Both the position numbers and the translations under genes were made by a program. 64,000 nucleotides of DNA from JADJPO01 sp963825645 (GTDB lineage Bacteria > Actinomycetota > Actinomycetes > Actinomycetales > Kineosporiaceae), in contig CAWGTT010000001.1 of assembly GCA_963825645.1 (NCBI GenBank), positions 124,001 through 188,000 on the forward strand, written 5' to 3'. This document shows, piece after piece, positions 51,780 to 60,015 of the stretch (the stretch's first letter is position 1; every line of letters begins with the position of its first letter). Under the pieces are notes generated by a model. It was given only the letters and a program-made list of their open reading frames with translations, ran no database searches and was not told the DNA's origin.

Positions 51780-52790
51780 ATGACCGGCATGGCGACGACA
51801 CCCGCTCCGCGGCTGTTCTCCGGCATGCAACCGACGGCCGACTCGCTGCACCTGGGCAACTACCTGGGCGCACTGGTGAACTGGGTAGCGCTGCAGGAGA
51901 GTTTCCAGACCATCTACTGCGTCGTCGACCAGCACGCCATCACCGTCGAGCACGACCCGGACGTGCTGCGCCGCCGCGTCCGGGTGACCGCCGCCCAGTT
52001 CCTCGCCGCCGGTATCGACCCGGCACGCTCGGTACTGTTCGTGCAGAGCCGGGTACCCGAGCACGCCCAGCTGGCCTGGGTGCTCCAGTGCCTGACCGGG
52101 GTCGGCGAGGCGGGTCGGATGACCCAGTTCAAGGACAAGTCGACCCGCGAGGGCTCCGAGCGGGCGAGCGTGGGGCTGTTCGTCTACCCGATCCTGCAGG
52201 CGGCCGACATCCTGCTCTACGACGCCGCACGGGTGCCAGTGGGGGAGGACCAGCGCCAGCACCTCGAGCTCACCCGGGACCTCGCTCAGCGGTTCAACTC
52301 CAGGTTCGGTGAGACCTTCGTCGTCCCCGAGCCGTACATCGTCAAGGAGACCGCCAAGATCCTGGACCTGCAGCGGCCGGAGAAGCAGATGAGCAAGAGC
52401 CTGGGCGGGTCCGGCTGCCTGTTCCTGCTCGATGACCCGATGGTGTCGGCCAAGAAGATCAGGTCGGCGGTCACCGACGCCGGCCGGGAGGTGCTCTTCG
52501 ATCCCGAGCACAAGCCAGGGGTATCGAACCTGCTGACGATCCTGTCGGCGCTGTCCGGTCGGGACGTCACGGGGCTGGAGGAGCGGTTCGTCGGGGCCGG
52601 CTACGGCGACCTCAAGAAGGAGGTCGCCGCGACCTACGTCGACGTCGTGGGCCCGTTCCGAGACCGGGTCCAGGCGCTGCTGGCCGACCCGGGAACGCTG
52701 GACGCGATCCTGGACGACGGTGCGGCCCGCGCGCGTGAGATCGCCGGCGCGAAGCTCGAGGACGTCTACGCCCGGGTGGGCTTTGCGTGA
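51780..52790 (+). CDS. trpS: Tryptophanyl-tRNA synthetase
   Basis: Class I aminoacyl-tRNA synthetase of 336 aa charging tRNA-Trp. Signature sequences: RLFSGMQPTADSLHLGNYLGAL (HIGH-type HLGN at residues 24-27), VVDQHAIT, GVGEAGRMTQFKDKS, VYPILQAADILLYDA, VPVGEDQRQHLELTRD and the KMSKS-type KQMSKS (~202-207). Length is normal. A second ATG at 51789 would remove MTG; neither has a clear ribosome site. The 2H phosphoesterase gene follows within 8 bp. Confidence 0.96.
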   Translation: MTGMATTPAPRLFSGMQPTADSLHLGNYLGALVNWVALQESFQTIYCVVDQHAITVEHDPDVLRRRVRVTAAQFLAAGIDPARSVLFVQSRVPEHAQLAWVLQCLTGVGEAGRMTQFKDKSTREGSERASVGLFVYPILQAADILLYDAARVPVGEDQRQHLELTRDLAQRFNSRFGETFVVPEPYIVKETAKILDLQRPEKQMSKSLGGSGCLFLLDDPMVSAKKIRSAVTDAGREVLFDPEHKPGVSNLLTILSALSGRDVTGLEERFVGAGYGDLKKEVAATYVDVVGPFRDRVQALLADPGTLDAILDDGAARAREIAGAKLEDVYARVGFA

Positions 52791-52797
52791 GGCGGTC

Positions 52798-53400
52798 GTG
52801 AACGGATCGCAGGCTGCCGCCGCCATGCCCTCCGTGCCCGATCCGGCCACCGTGCTGCCCTCCGGGCCCGGGGAGCTGGTGCTCGGCGTCGTGGTCGACC
52901 TGCCCGACCCGGTCGCGGGGCAGCTCCGGGCGGCTCGGGCCGAGGTGGGCGACCGCGAGGGCCAGGCGATCCATCCGCACGTCACCCTGATGCCGCCGCG
53001 GCGGATCGGCCGTGACGCGCTGGCCGCCGTCGAGCGGCACCTGGATCGGGTGGCTGCCGCGACCTCGCCGTTCCGGGTCGAGCTGGCCGGCACCGACACC
53101 TTTCGACCGGTCTCACCGGTGGTGTACGTGCGGGTCGGCGGCGAGCTGGGACCGCTGAACGCCCTGCAGTCGGCGGTCTGCAGCGGCCCGCTGGCGGGCG
53201 AGCTCGTCTACCGGTTCCACCCCCATGTGACGGTGGCGCACCGCCTGGACGACGGGGCGCTCGACCAGGCCGCGAAGCTGCTCGCCGACTTCGAGGAGAC
53301 CGTCATGGTCGACTCTCTGGTCGTGTACGAGAAGAACCTGGACGGCAGCTGGCAGCACCACCACCGGATCGGCTTCGGCGGCCACCGGGAGATGCGGTGA
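52798..53400 (+). CDS. 2H phosphoesterase (2'-5' RNA ligase family)
   Basis: About 200 aa. Two HxT-type motifs define the family: IHPHVTLMPP (~60) and FHPHVTVAHRL (~140), each donating His and Thr to the active site. The family cleaves cyclic phosphates or joins/cleaves 2'-5' RNA links; actinobacterial members are mostly uncharacterised. The frame overlaps trpS upstream, so I start at the GTG at 52798, which has GAGG five bases away; an ATG at 52825 is possible. Neighbours trpS and yihY form a run of close genes: the stop overlaps the next GTG. Confidence 0.82.
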   Translation: MNGSQAAAAMPSVPDPATVLPSGPGELVLGVVVDLPDPVAGQLRAARAEVGDREGQAIHPHVTLMPPRRIGRDALAAVERHLDRVAAATSPFRVELAGTDTFRPVSPVVYVRVGGELGPLNALQSAVCSGPLAGELVYRFHPHVTVAHRLDDGALDQAAKLLADFEETVMVDSLVVYEKNLDGSWQHHHRIGFGGHREMR

Positions 53401-54515
53401 AGGAGCTCATCGAACGGCTCAAGCAGACCAAGCCGCTGCGGGCGTGGGACCAATACAGCTCCGCGCGGGGAAACCTGCTCGCGGGCGGGATCGCCTACGT
53501 GGCGCTGTTCTCCCTGTTCCCGGCACTGGCCATCGGCTTCACCGTGTTCGCGTGGGTGCTCGGCGACAACGTCGAGCTGCAGCAACAGGTGGTCGACTAC
53601 ATCAACAACGCGTTCGGCGACGAGATCATCGGGATGCGTGCCGGGCAGGGCTTCGTCTCCGTACCCCAGCTGGTCCAGGGCGACGACGCGCGTGACGTGC
53701 TGACCACCACCGGTGTGATCGCCCTCGCTGTTCTGCTCTTCACCGGGCTGGGCTGGATCGATGGGCTGCGCCAGGGCATTCGGGCGGTGTTCGGCCTGGC
53801 ACGCCTGCCCGGGCCGGTGGTGAAGAAGATGCTCGACGTCGTGGTGCTGCTGGTTCTGGGGCTGCTCGTGCTGGCCTCGGTGGTCGTCAGCCTGACCCTG
53901 TCGACAGCCTCACGGCAGGCGCTCGACCTGCTGGGCATCGACTCGCCCATGGCCCGGGTGCTGGTCCAGGTGGTGATCGAGGTGTCGTCGGTCGCGGTGG
54001 ACGTCGCGCTCTTCCTGACCTTCTTCCGGCTGCTGGCCCGGGTCGCGGTGCCGGTCAGGGCCCTGCTGAGCGCGGCGATCATCGGGGCGGTAGGTCTGCA
54101 GCTCCTCAAGTGGGGCAGCGGGCTGCTGATGCGGCAGGCGTCCGGAAACGCCTTCCTGGCCAGCGTGGCGATCGTGATCGGGCTGCTGCTCTGGCTCAAC
54201 CTGGTCGGCCGGCTCACCCTGTTCTCGGCGGCGTGGGCGGCAGTGACCGCCCGCGACCTGGGCATCCCGATCGAGGGCGTCGACGCCGCTGCGAATGAGG
54301 TCCCGGCCGGGGCCCGTGACGGTGCGGCGTCCCGACCGGTCGCCGTGCAGCCTTCCACCGCGCAGCCTTCCACCATGCGGCCCACGTACGGCGCGCGGAC
54401 CGCGGACCGGGTGACCCTCGCCGCGGGTGCGGTGCTCGGCGGCATGACCGTCGCCGGGATGGGGCTGGCAGGCCGGGCGGTCCGGACGGCGCGCGAGGCC
54501 CTGCGCCGCACCTGA
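53397..54515 (+). CDS. YihY/BrkB family membrane protein
   Basis: 372 aa with six main transmembrane helices. Start region RAWDQYSSARGNLLAGGIAYVALFSLFPALAIGFTVFAWVLG is the family hallmark (once misnamed RNase BN). Later: VIALAVLLFTGLGWIDGLRQGIRAVFGL and VAIVIGLLLWLNLVGRLTLFSAAWAA. The C-terminal ~80 residues are cytosolic with a QPSTAQPSTMRPT repeat. Function is unknown; transport or envelope roles are suggested. Starts with GTG overlapping the preceding stop. Confidence 0.88.
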   Translation: MKELIERLKQTKPLRAWDQYSSARGNLLAGGIAYVALFSLFPALAIGFTVFAWVLGDNVELQQQVVDYINNAFGDEIIGMRAGQGFVSVPQLVQGDDARDVLTTTGVIALAVLLFTGLGWIDGLRQGIRAVFGLARLPGPVVKKMLDVVVLLVLGLLVLASVVVSLTLSTASRQALDLLGIDSPMARVLVQVVIEVSSVAVDVALFLTFFRLLARVAVPVRALLSAAIIGAVGLQLLKWGSGLLMRQASGNAFLASVAIVIGLLLWLNLVGRLTLFSAAWAAVTARDLGIPIEGVDAAANEVPAGARDGAASRPVAVQPSTAQPSTMRPTYGARTADRVTLAAGAVLGGMTVAGMGLAGRAVRTAREALRRT

Positions 54516-54565
54516 GTACAGCCTCGCCGACCGGAGACGACCGACACCGCACACCTCCGGTCGGG

Positions 54566-54571
54566 TAGCGT
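54566..54571 (+). promoter_or_regulatory. Putative -10 box (TAGCGT) for the guanylyltransferase gene
   Basis: TAGCGT ends 7 bases before the ATG at 54579 and no ribosome site is visible, so a leaderless message is likely. Confidence 0.45.
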
Positions 54572-54578
54572 CCCAGCG

Positions 54579-55706
54579 ATGAACGAGCCCCACCGGGCAG
54601 ACACGGTCCGCCAGTCCGGCTTTCACGCCATCGTCCCGGCCGGAGGAGCAGGTACGCGGCTGTGGCCGTTGTCCCGCTCCGGCCATCCCAAGTTCCTTCT
54701 CGACCTGACCGGGTCGGGACGGACGCTGATCCAGCAGACGGTCGACCGGCTGGCCCCGATCGCGGACGGCGTGACGGTGGTGACCGGCGCCCGGCACGCC
54801 GTCGCGGTGGCTGGGCAGCTTCCCGAGATCCCGGTCGCCGACCTGATCGCCGAGCCGTCACCGCGCGACTCCACGGCCGCCATCGCGCTGGCCACCGCTG
54901 TGATCCAGACCCGGGACCCGCAGGCCGTGGTCGGCTCGTTCGCCGCCGACCACGTGATCCGTGACGTGCCCGCTTTCCACGCGGCGGTCGCCGAAGCGAT
55001 CGCCGTGGCCCGCACAGGGTACGTCGTGACGATCGGGATCACCCCGACCGAGCCGGCGACGGCGTTCGGGTACATCGGTCCGGGGCGACCGCTAGCCGTC
55101 GCGGGCGCGCCGTCCGCGCTGGCCGTGGAGCGGTTCGTCGAGAAGCCGGACGCCGCCACCGCGGCCGGGTACGTCGAGCAGGGCTATCGCTGGAACGCCG
55201 GCATGTTCGTCGCCCGGGCCGACGTGCTGCTCGCCCAGCTGGCCGAGCACCGGCCGGAGCTGCACGACGGGGTGAGCCGGATCGCCAAGGCGTGGGACAC
55301 CCCGCAGCGTGAGGTGGTGCTCGCCGAGCTGTGGCCCACCCTGGAGAAGGTGGCGATCGACTACGCCGTCGCCGAGCCCGCGGCGGCCGCCGGCCGGGTG
55401 GCCGTCGTCCCCGCCGATCTGGGCTGGGACGACATCGGCGACTTCGACGCGCTCGCACCACTGGTGCCGGTCCACCCGGACACCGGCTCGGTGCACGTGC
55501 TCGGTGACGCCGGTCAGGTGCTGGTTCAAGACGTCGACGGCCTGGTGGTCGCCACCGGCGGCCGGCTGGTCGCCGTCCTCGGTCTGGACGACGTGGTCGT
55601 GGTCGACACGCCGGACGCTGTGCTGGTCACCAGGCGTTCGCGCGCCCAGGACGTCAAGGCGCTGGTGACCGAGCTGCAGTCACGCGGTCGCGTAGATCTC
55701 ATCTGA
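54579..55706 (+). CDS. Mannose-1-phosphate guanylyltransferase
   Basis: 375 aa nucleotidyltransferase making GDP-mannose from mannose-1-phosphate and GTP, for glycolipids, glycoproteins and polysaccharides. Seen: FHAIVPAGGAGTRLWPLSRSGHPKFLLDL (nucleotide loop with catalytic Arg and Lys, ~15-43), AEPSPRDSTAAIALA, SFAADHVIRD (metal-binding Asp), TAFGYIGPG, VERFVEKPDAATA, YRWNAGMFVARADVLL and DLGWDDIGDFDAL. It has no C-terminal isomerase domain; the isomerase is the separate manA at 46-47 kb. It resembles mycobacterial ManB (Rv3264c). The promoter looks leaderless. Confidence 0.93.
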   Translation: MNEPHRADTVRQSGFHAIVPAGGAGTRLWPLSRSGHPKFLLDLTGSGRTLIQQTVDRLAPIADGVTVVTGARHAVAVAGQLPEIPVADLIAEPSPRDSTAAIALATAVIQTRDPQAVVGSFAADHVIRDVPAFHAAVAEAIAVARTGYVVTIGITPTEPATAFGYIGPGRPLAVAGAPSALAVERFVEKPDAATAAGYVEQGYRWNAGMFVARADVLLAQLAEHRPELHDGVSRIAKAWDTPQREVVLAELWPTLEKVAIDYAVAEPAAAAGRVAVVPADLGWDDIGDFDALAPLVPVHPDTGSVHVLGDAGQVLVQDVDGLVVATGGRLVAVLGLDDVVVVDTPDAVLVTRRSRAQDVKALVTELQSRGRVDLI

Positions 55707-55773
55707 CGCTGATCTTCCAGGCCGATGTGACGGGTTGCACCGGTGGTCCCGTCTCACGCCGCGCCGGCGTCGG

Positions 55774-55779
55774 TAGCCT
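55774..55779 (+). promoter_or_regulatory. Putative -10 box (TAGCCT) for the mutase large subunit
   Basis: TAGCCT lies 39 bases before the mutase ATG. Unlike the leaderless cases, this leaves a leader containing the ribosome site ACAGGAGAC. No clear -35 box. Confidence 0.4.
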
Positions 55780-55818
55780 CGACACCTCAGACTGCGTGGG
55801 CGAGGACAGGAGACGGCG

Positions 55819-57420
55819 ATGAGCGGGCCGAACGGGCACGGAGCGGGCAAGACCGAGTCAGGACTCACACTCAAGCCCCTCTACGGGCCCGGTGACCTCG
55901 CCGGGTTCGACGCCGACGCAGCGCTCGGCGCGCCCGGGGCCTACCCGTTCACCCGCGGGCCCTACCCGTCGATGTACACGGGCCGGCCGTGGACGATGCG
56001 CCAGTACGCGGGCTTCGGCAACGCCCGGGAGTCCAACGCCCGCTACCACCAGCTGGTGAATGCCGGCACCGGCGGCCTGAGTGTGGCCTTCGACCTGCCC
56101 ACCCAGATGGGCTACGACTCCGACGACCCGATGGTCTCCGGTGAGGTCGGCAAGGTCGGCGTGGCGATCGACTCCGTGGACGACATGAAGACCCTGTTCG
56201 GTGGGCTGCCCCTGGATCAGGTCTCGACCTCGATGACGATCAACTCCCCGGCCGCCGTCCTGTTGCTGATGTACCAGCTGGTCGCCGAGAGCCAGGGAGT
56301 CGACGCCGCCAAGCTGGCCGGCACGATCCAGAATGATGTGCTGAAGGAGTACATCGCGCGGGGCACGTACATCTTCCCGCCCAAGGCATCGCTGCGGCTG
56401 GTCAGCGACATCTTCTCCTACTGCCGCGCGGAGATGCCGCGCTGGAACACCATCTCCATCTCCGGGTACCACATGGCCGAGGCGGGGGCCACACCCGCGC
56501 AGGAGATCGCCTTCACCCTCGCCAACGCCAAGGAGTACGTGCGGGCCGCGCAGGCCGCCGGCCTCGGTGTGGACGATATCGGGCCGCGGCTGTCCTTCTT
56601 CTTCGTCGCCCGGACGACGCTTCTCGAGGAGATCGCGAAGTTCCGCGCCGCGCGCCGGGTCTGGGCGCGGATCGTCAAGGAGGAGTTCGGCTCGACCAAC
56701 CCCAAGAGCCAGATGCTTCGATTCCACACCCAGACGGCGGGGGTCCAGCTCACCGCCCAGCAGCCCGAGGTGAACCTCGTCCGCGTCGCCCTGCAGGGTC
56801 TCGGCGCCGTCCTGGGCGGCACCCAGAGCCTGCACACCAACTCCTACGACGAGGCGATCGCGCTACCCACCGAGAAGGCGGCGCGGCTGGCCCTGCGCAC
56901 CCAGCAGGTGATCGCCTACGAGACCGATGTGTGCAAGACGGTCGACCCCTTCGCGGGCTCGTATGCGATCGAGGCGCTGACCGACGAGCTCGAGGAGGCC
57001 ATCACCGACCTGATCAACCAGGTCGAGGATCTCGGCGGCGCGGTTGCCGGCATCGAGCAGGGCTTCCAGAAGAACGAGATCGAGCGCTCTGCCTATACCG
57101 TCGCCCAGGAGATCGACGGCGGTGAGCGCACGGTGGTCGGGGTCAACGCCTTCGCCGTCGACTCCGACGAGCACTACGACCCGCTGCGGGTCGACCCCGC
57201 GATCGAGGTCGAACAGCGCGAGGCGCTGAGCCGGTTGCGCGCCGACCGCGACGGCGCCGCAGTGGAGACCGCGCTGGCGGCCATGCAGACGGCGGCAGCC
57301 GGCACCGAGAACGTGCTCGTGCCGATGAAGCAGGCGCTGGCGGCCCGGGCCACGGTCGGGGAGGTCTCCAACGCGCTGCGCGCAGTCTGGGGCACCTACA
57401 CACCGCCCGACGTGTTCTGA
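55819..57420 (+). CDS. Methylmalonyl-CoA mutase-type large subunit, without B12 domain
   Basis: 533 aa TIM-barrel substrate domain of an acyl-CoA mutase; it stops where fused enzymes continue into the B12 domain. Seen: RPWTMRQYAGFGNARESNARY, GLSVAFDLPTQMGYDSDDP, AGTIQNDVLKEYIARGTYIFPP, SISISGYHMAEAGATPAQEIA (His218, radical-stabilising position) and GGTQSLHTNSYDEA. The residues that bind the second carboxylate of methylmalonyl-CoA are kept: Tyr63 and Arg181, where isobutyryl-CoA mutases carry Phe and Gln. So methylmalonyl-CoA (or a related dicarboxyl-CoA) is the likely substrate. The B12 subunit is probably the one at 10391-10795. A MeaB-type chaperone gene is not seen. Confidence 0.9.
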   Translation: MSGPNGHGAGKTESGLTLKPLYGPGDLAGFDADAALGAPGAYPFTRGPYPSMYTGRPWTMRQYAGFGNARESNARYHQLVNAGTGGLSVAFDLPTQMGYDSDDPMVSGEVGKVGVAIDSVDDMKTLFGGLPLDQVSTSMTINSPAAVLLLMYQLVAESQGVDAAKLAGTIQNDVLKEYIARGTYIFPPKASLRLVSDIFSYCRAEMPRWNTISISGYHMAEAGATPAQEIAFTLANAKEYVRAAQAAGLGVDDIGPRLSFFFVARTTLLEEIAKFRAARRVWARIVKEEFGSTNPKSQMLRFHTQTAGVQLTAQQPEVNLVRVALQGLGAVLGGTQSLHTNSYDEAIALPTEKAARLALRTQQVIAYETDVCKTVDPFAGSYAIEALTDELEEAITDLINQVEDLGGAVAGIEQGFQKNEIERSAYTVAQEIDGGERTVVGVNAFAVDSDEHYDPLRVDPAIEVEQREALSRLRADRDGAAVETALAAMQTAAAGTENVLVPMKQALAARATVGEVSNALRAVWGTYTPPDVF

Positions 57421-57454
57421 GCCGAACGTCTGAGCCGAACGTCTGAGCCGAACG
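57416..57454 (+). repeat. 13-bp tandem repeat, three perfect copies, starting in the mutase stop region
   Basis: TCTGAGCCGAACG occurs three times head to tail at 57416-57428, 57429-57441 and 57442-57454. The first copy includes the mutase stop codon TGA, so the gene's end has been locally duplicated. No open frame uses the copies. Confidence 0.95.
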
Positions 57455-57504
57455 GATGATGCCGGACAGGGCCTACTTCCCAACGAACGCGCAGGTCGCT
57501 GGGC

Positions 57505-57510
57505 TAATCT
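57505..57510 (+). promoter_or_regulatory. Putative -10 box (TAATCT) for the M20 amidohydrolase
   Basis: TAATCT ends 8 bases before the GTG at 57519. The AGGA just before the GTG is too close to serve as a normal ribosome site, so leaderless translation is likely. Confidence 0.45.
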
Positions 57511-57518
57511 GACCAGGA

Positions 57519-58700
57519 GTGGACGACCATTCCCTGACCTCGCTGATCGAACCCCTCGAACAGGGGCTCGTCGCCTTTCGGCGCGACCTGCATGCGCACC
57601 CCGAGATCGGGTATGCGGAGTACCGCACGACCCAGCGGGTCGCCGAGCGGCTCACCCGGGCGGGGCTGGAGCCGCAGCTGCTGCCCGGTACCGGACTGGT
57701 CTGCGACATCGGCGAGCTGCGTGGTCACACCATCGGTCTGCGGGCCGACCTCGATGCGCTGCCGCTGCCGGAGACGACGGGGCTCGACTTCGCCTCCACC
57801 GTCGACGGGGTCAGCCATGCCTGCGGGCACGACGTGCACACCACGATCCTCCTGGGTGCCGGCCTCGCCCTGGCCGAGCTGGACGCCGCCGGGCGGCTCC
57901 ACGGCCGGGTCCGGCTGATCTTCCAGCCGGCCGAGGAGGTGCAGCCCGGTGGCGCCCTGACCGTGATCGCGGGCGGCGGTCTGGACGGCGTCGAGCGCGC
58001 CTACGCGCTGCACTGCGACCCGTCCCGGGACGTCGGTCTGGTCGGTGTGCGCGGTGGGCCGATCACCTCGGCGTCGGACTCGATCGTGGTACGCCTGCAC
58101 GGTGACGGCGGGCATACCTCCCGCCCGCACGTCACGGGAGATCTGGTGTTCGCCCTCGCCCAGGTGGTCACCCAGGTGCCCGCCATCCTGTCCCGCCGGC
58201 TCGACCCCCGGGCCGGGATCGCCATGGTCTGGGGCCAGATCAATGCCGGCGGTGCCCCGAACGCCATCCCGCGCACCGGCGAGGTCGCCGGGACGTTGCG
58301 TTGTCTGGACACCACGGTCTGGGCGCATGCGGGCTCGCTGGTGACCGACGTCGTCCATGAGGTGGTCCGTCCCTACGGGGTGCGGGCCGAGATCGAGCAC
58401 ACCCGGGGCGTGCCGCCGACGGTCAACGACCCCGACTGCGTGCTCACCGTCGAGGAGGCGGTCCTGGCCGAGCTCGGTGAGGGCAGCGTGGTGCTCGCCG
58501 AGCAGAGCCTCGGCGGCGAGGACTTCGCCTGGATGCTCGAGAAGGTGCCCGGGGCGATGATGCGGCTGGGCACCCGGACACCGGGCGGGCGGACCTACGA
58601 CCTGCACCAGGGTGACCTGGTCGTCGACGAGCGCGCCATCACGATCGGTGCGCGCGTACTCACCGCAACCGCTCTGCGCGACCTGCGCCGCGGGTCATGA
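57519..58700 (+). CDS. M20 family amidohydrolase (peptidase/acyl-amino-acid hydrolase)
   Basis: 393 aa dinuclear metal hydrolase of the aminoacylase/IAA-amino-acid hydrolase group. Seen: FRRDLHAHPEIGYAEYRT, metal-binding LRADLDALPLPE and SHACGHDVHTTILLGAG (Cys and His ligands), catalytic Glu pair in FQPAEEVQPGG, ALHCDPS, the dimerisation-domain HTSRPHVTGD, and LGGEDFAWMLEKVPGAMMRLG. The substrate is an N-acyl amino acid or small peptide; it is not defined by sequence. In several actinobacteria this gene sits before a nucleoside-type BMP transporter, as here. Confidence 0.9.
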   Translation: MDDHSLTSLIEPLEQGLVAFRRDLHAHPEIGYAEYRTTQRVAERLTRAGLEPQLLPGTGLVCDIGELRGHTIGLRADLDALPLPETTGLDFASTVDGVSHACGHDVHTTILLGAGLALAELDAAGRLHGRVRLIFQPAEEVQPGGALTVIAGGGLDGVERAYALHCDPSRDVGLVGVRGGPITSASDSIVVRLHGDGGHTSRPHVTGDLVFALAQVVTQVPAILSRRLDPRAGIAMVWGQINAGGAPNAIPRTGEVAGTLRCLDTTVWAHAGSLVTDVVHEVVRPYGVRAEIEHTRGVPPTVNDPDCVLTVEEAVLAELGEGSVVLAEQSLGGEDFAWMLEKVPGAMMRLGTRTPGGRTYDLHQGDLVVDERAITIGARVLTATALRDLRRGS

Positions 58701-58853
58701 GCAGGTGAAGGGTCGATCACGGTTCGGTACCACCCGCAGACCTTCGCCCGCGCCAGCTGCGCGAACGGCTACTCTGCGATGTCACGGCCCAGTGTCCTGC
58801 GGGGCACGCCATGGGCGACCGAGCACGCACCAAGCAAGAGAACGGAGACACCC

Positions 58854-59906
58854 TTGCGTCGGGTGAGCACCCTCGTCGCGGTCCTGGCCGCGGCTTCCAT
58901 GGCCCTCGCCGCGTGTGGCGGCGACTCGAGCACCACCTCGTCGTCCTCCGGCGAGACCAGCGCTGCCGCGGGCGGTGAGAAGATCAAGGTCGGACTGGCC
59001 TACGACATCGGCGGCCGTGGCGACAAGTCGTTCAACGACTCCGCCGCTGCCGGACTGGATCGGGCCGCCTCCGAGCTCGGCATCGATTTCAAGGAGCTCT
59101 CGGCCAACCAGGGCGAGACCGACGCCGACAAGGAGGCCCGGCTCAAGCTGCTGGCCCAGGGCGGATACAACCCGATCATCGCGGTCGGCTTCCTGTACGG
59201 CCCGTCGATCACCAAGGTCGCCCCGCAGTTCCCGGACATCCAGTTCGGCATCGTGGACTCGGTGGTCGATGCCGCCAACGTCACCGGGCTGACCTTTGCC
59301 GAGAACGAGGGCTCGTTCCTGGTCGGCGCCGCCGCGGCGTTGAAGTCGACGACCGGCAACGTCGGCTTCATCGGCGGCTGCACCGGTGAGCTGATCCAGA
59401 AGTTCGAGGCGGGCTACATCGAGGGCGCCAAGGCCGTGAAGTCGGACATCAAGATCCAGAGCAAGTACCTGTCGAACCCGCCGACGTGTAGCGGCTTCAA
59501 CGACCCGGCAGCAGGGCAGGAGGCGGCCAACGGCATGTACGACGCCGGCGCCGACGTGATCTACGCCGCGGCCGGAGGATCGGGGACCGGTGTCTTCCAG
59601 TCCGCCAAGGCCAAGGGCAAGAAGGCCATCGGTGTCGACAGTGACCAGTACGAGAGCGCGGCCGCCGACCTCAAGCCGGTGATCCTCACCTCGATGCTCA
59701 AGCGGGTCGACAACGCGGTGTTCGACCTCATCAAGTCCGCACAGGAGGGCAATGTGCTGACCGGCGTCCAGCAGTTCGACCTGGCGAAGGACGGCGTGGG
59801 CTACTCCACCTCGGGTGGGCAGGTCGACGACATCAAGGACAAGCTCGATGAGTACAAGCAACAGATCATCGACAAGAAGATCACGGTTCCGGACACGATG
59901 AGCTGA
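58854..59906 (+). CDS. BMP family nucleoside-binding lipoprotein
   Basis: About 350 aa, substrate-binding protein of a BmpA/PnrA-type importer for purine or other nucleosides. The start is probably TTG at 58854, with GGAG at 58844-58847 and a 6-base spacer; a GTG at 58863 is possible. Signal peptide VSTLVAVLAAASMALAAC places the lipidated Cys at residue 21. A Ser/Thr tether precedes the domain: KVGLAYDIGGRGDKSFNDSAAAG, GFLYGPSITKVAPQFPD, GFIGGCTGELIQKFEAGY, VIYAAAGGSGTGVFQ and IGVDSDQYE. A strong hairpin follows, which should limit read-through into the transporter genes. Confidence 0.9.
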   Translation: MRRVSTLVAVLAAASMALAACGGDSSTTSSSSGETSAAAGGEKIKVGLAYDIGGRGDKSFNDSAAAGLDRAASELGIDFKELSANQGETDADKEARLKLLAQGGYNPIIAVGFLYGPSITKVAPQFPDIQFGIVDSVVDAANVTGLTFAENEGSFLVGAAAALKSTTGNVGFIGGCTGELIQKFEAGYIEGAKAVKSDIKIQSKYLSNPPTCSGFNDPAAGQEAANGMYDAGADVIYAAAGGSGTGVFQSAKAKGKKAIGVDSDQYESAAADLKPVILTSMLKRVDNAVFDLIKSAQEGNVLTGVQQFDLAKDGVGYSTSGGQVDDIKDKLDEYKQQIIDKKITVPDTMS

Positions 59907-59932
59907 ACCTGGTCGGCGATGGATCAGGGCTG

Positions 59933-59970
59933 ACGGGCCCGGGGGCGCTAACGTGCCCCCGGGCCCGTCG
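59933..59970 (+). terminator. Perfect 15-bp hairpin terminator after the BMP lipoprotein gene
   Basis: GACGGGCCCGGGGGC (59933-59947) pairs fully with GCCCCCGGGCCCGTC (59956-59970) across an 8-base loop, followed by GGCTTTGT. Partial termination here would give more binding protein than transporter, a common need. Confidence 0.8.
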
Positions 59971-60015
59971 GCTTTGTGACCAAGGTCTGGGGACCCTCGA
60001 TCAGGAGGCCAGGTC

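Noticed and set aside
55727..55757. GTGACGGG...CCCGTCTCAC hairpin after the guanylyltransferase gene
   Set aside because: The stem is short with a bulge and no U-run; too weak to list as a terminator.
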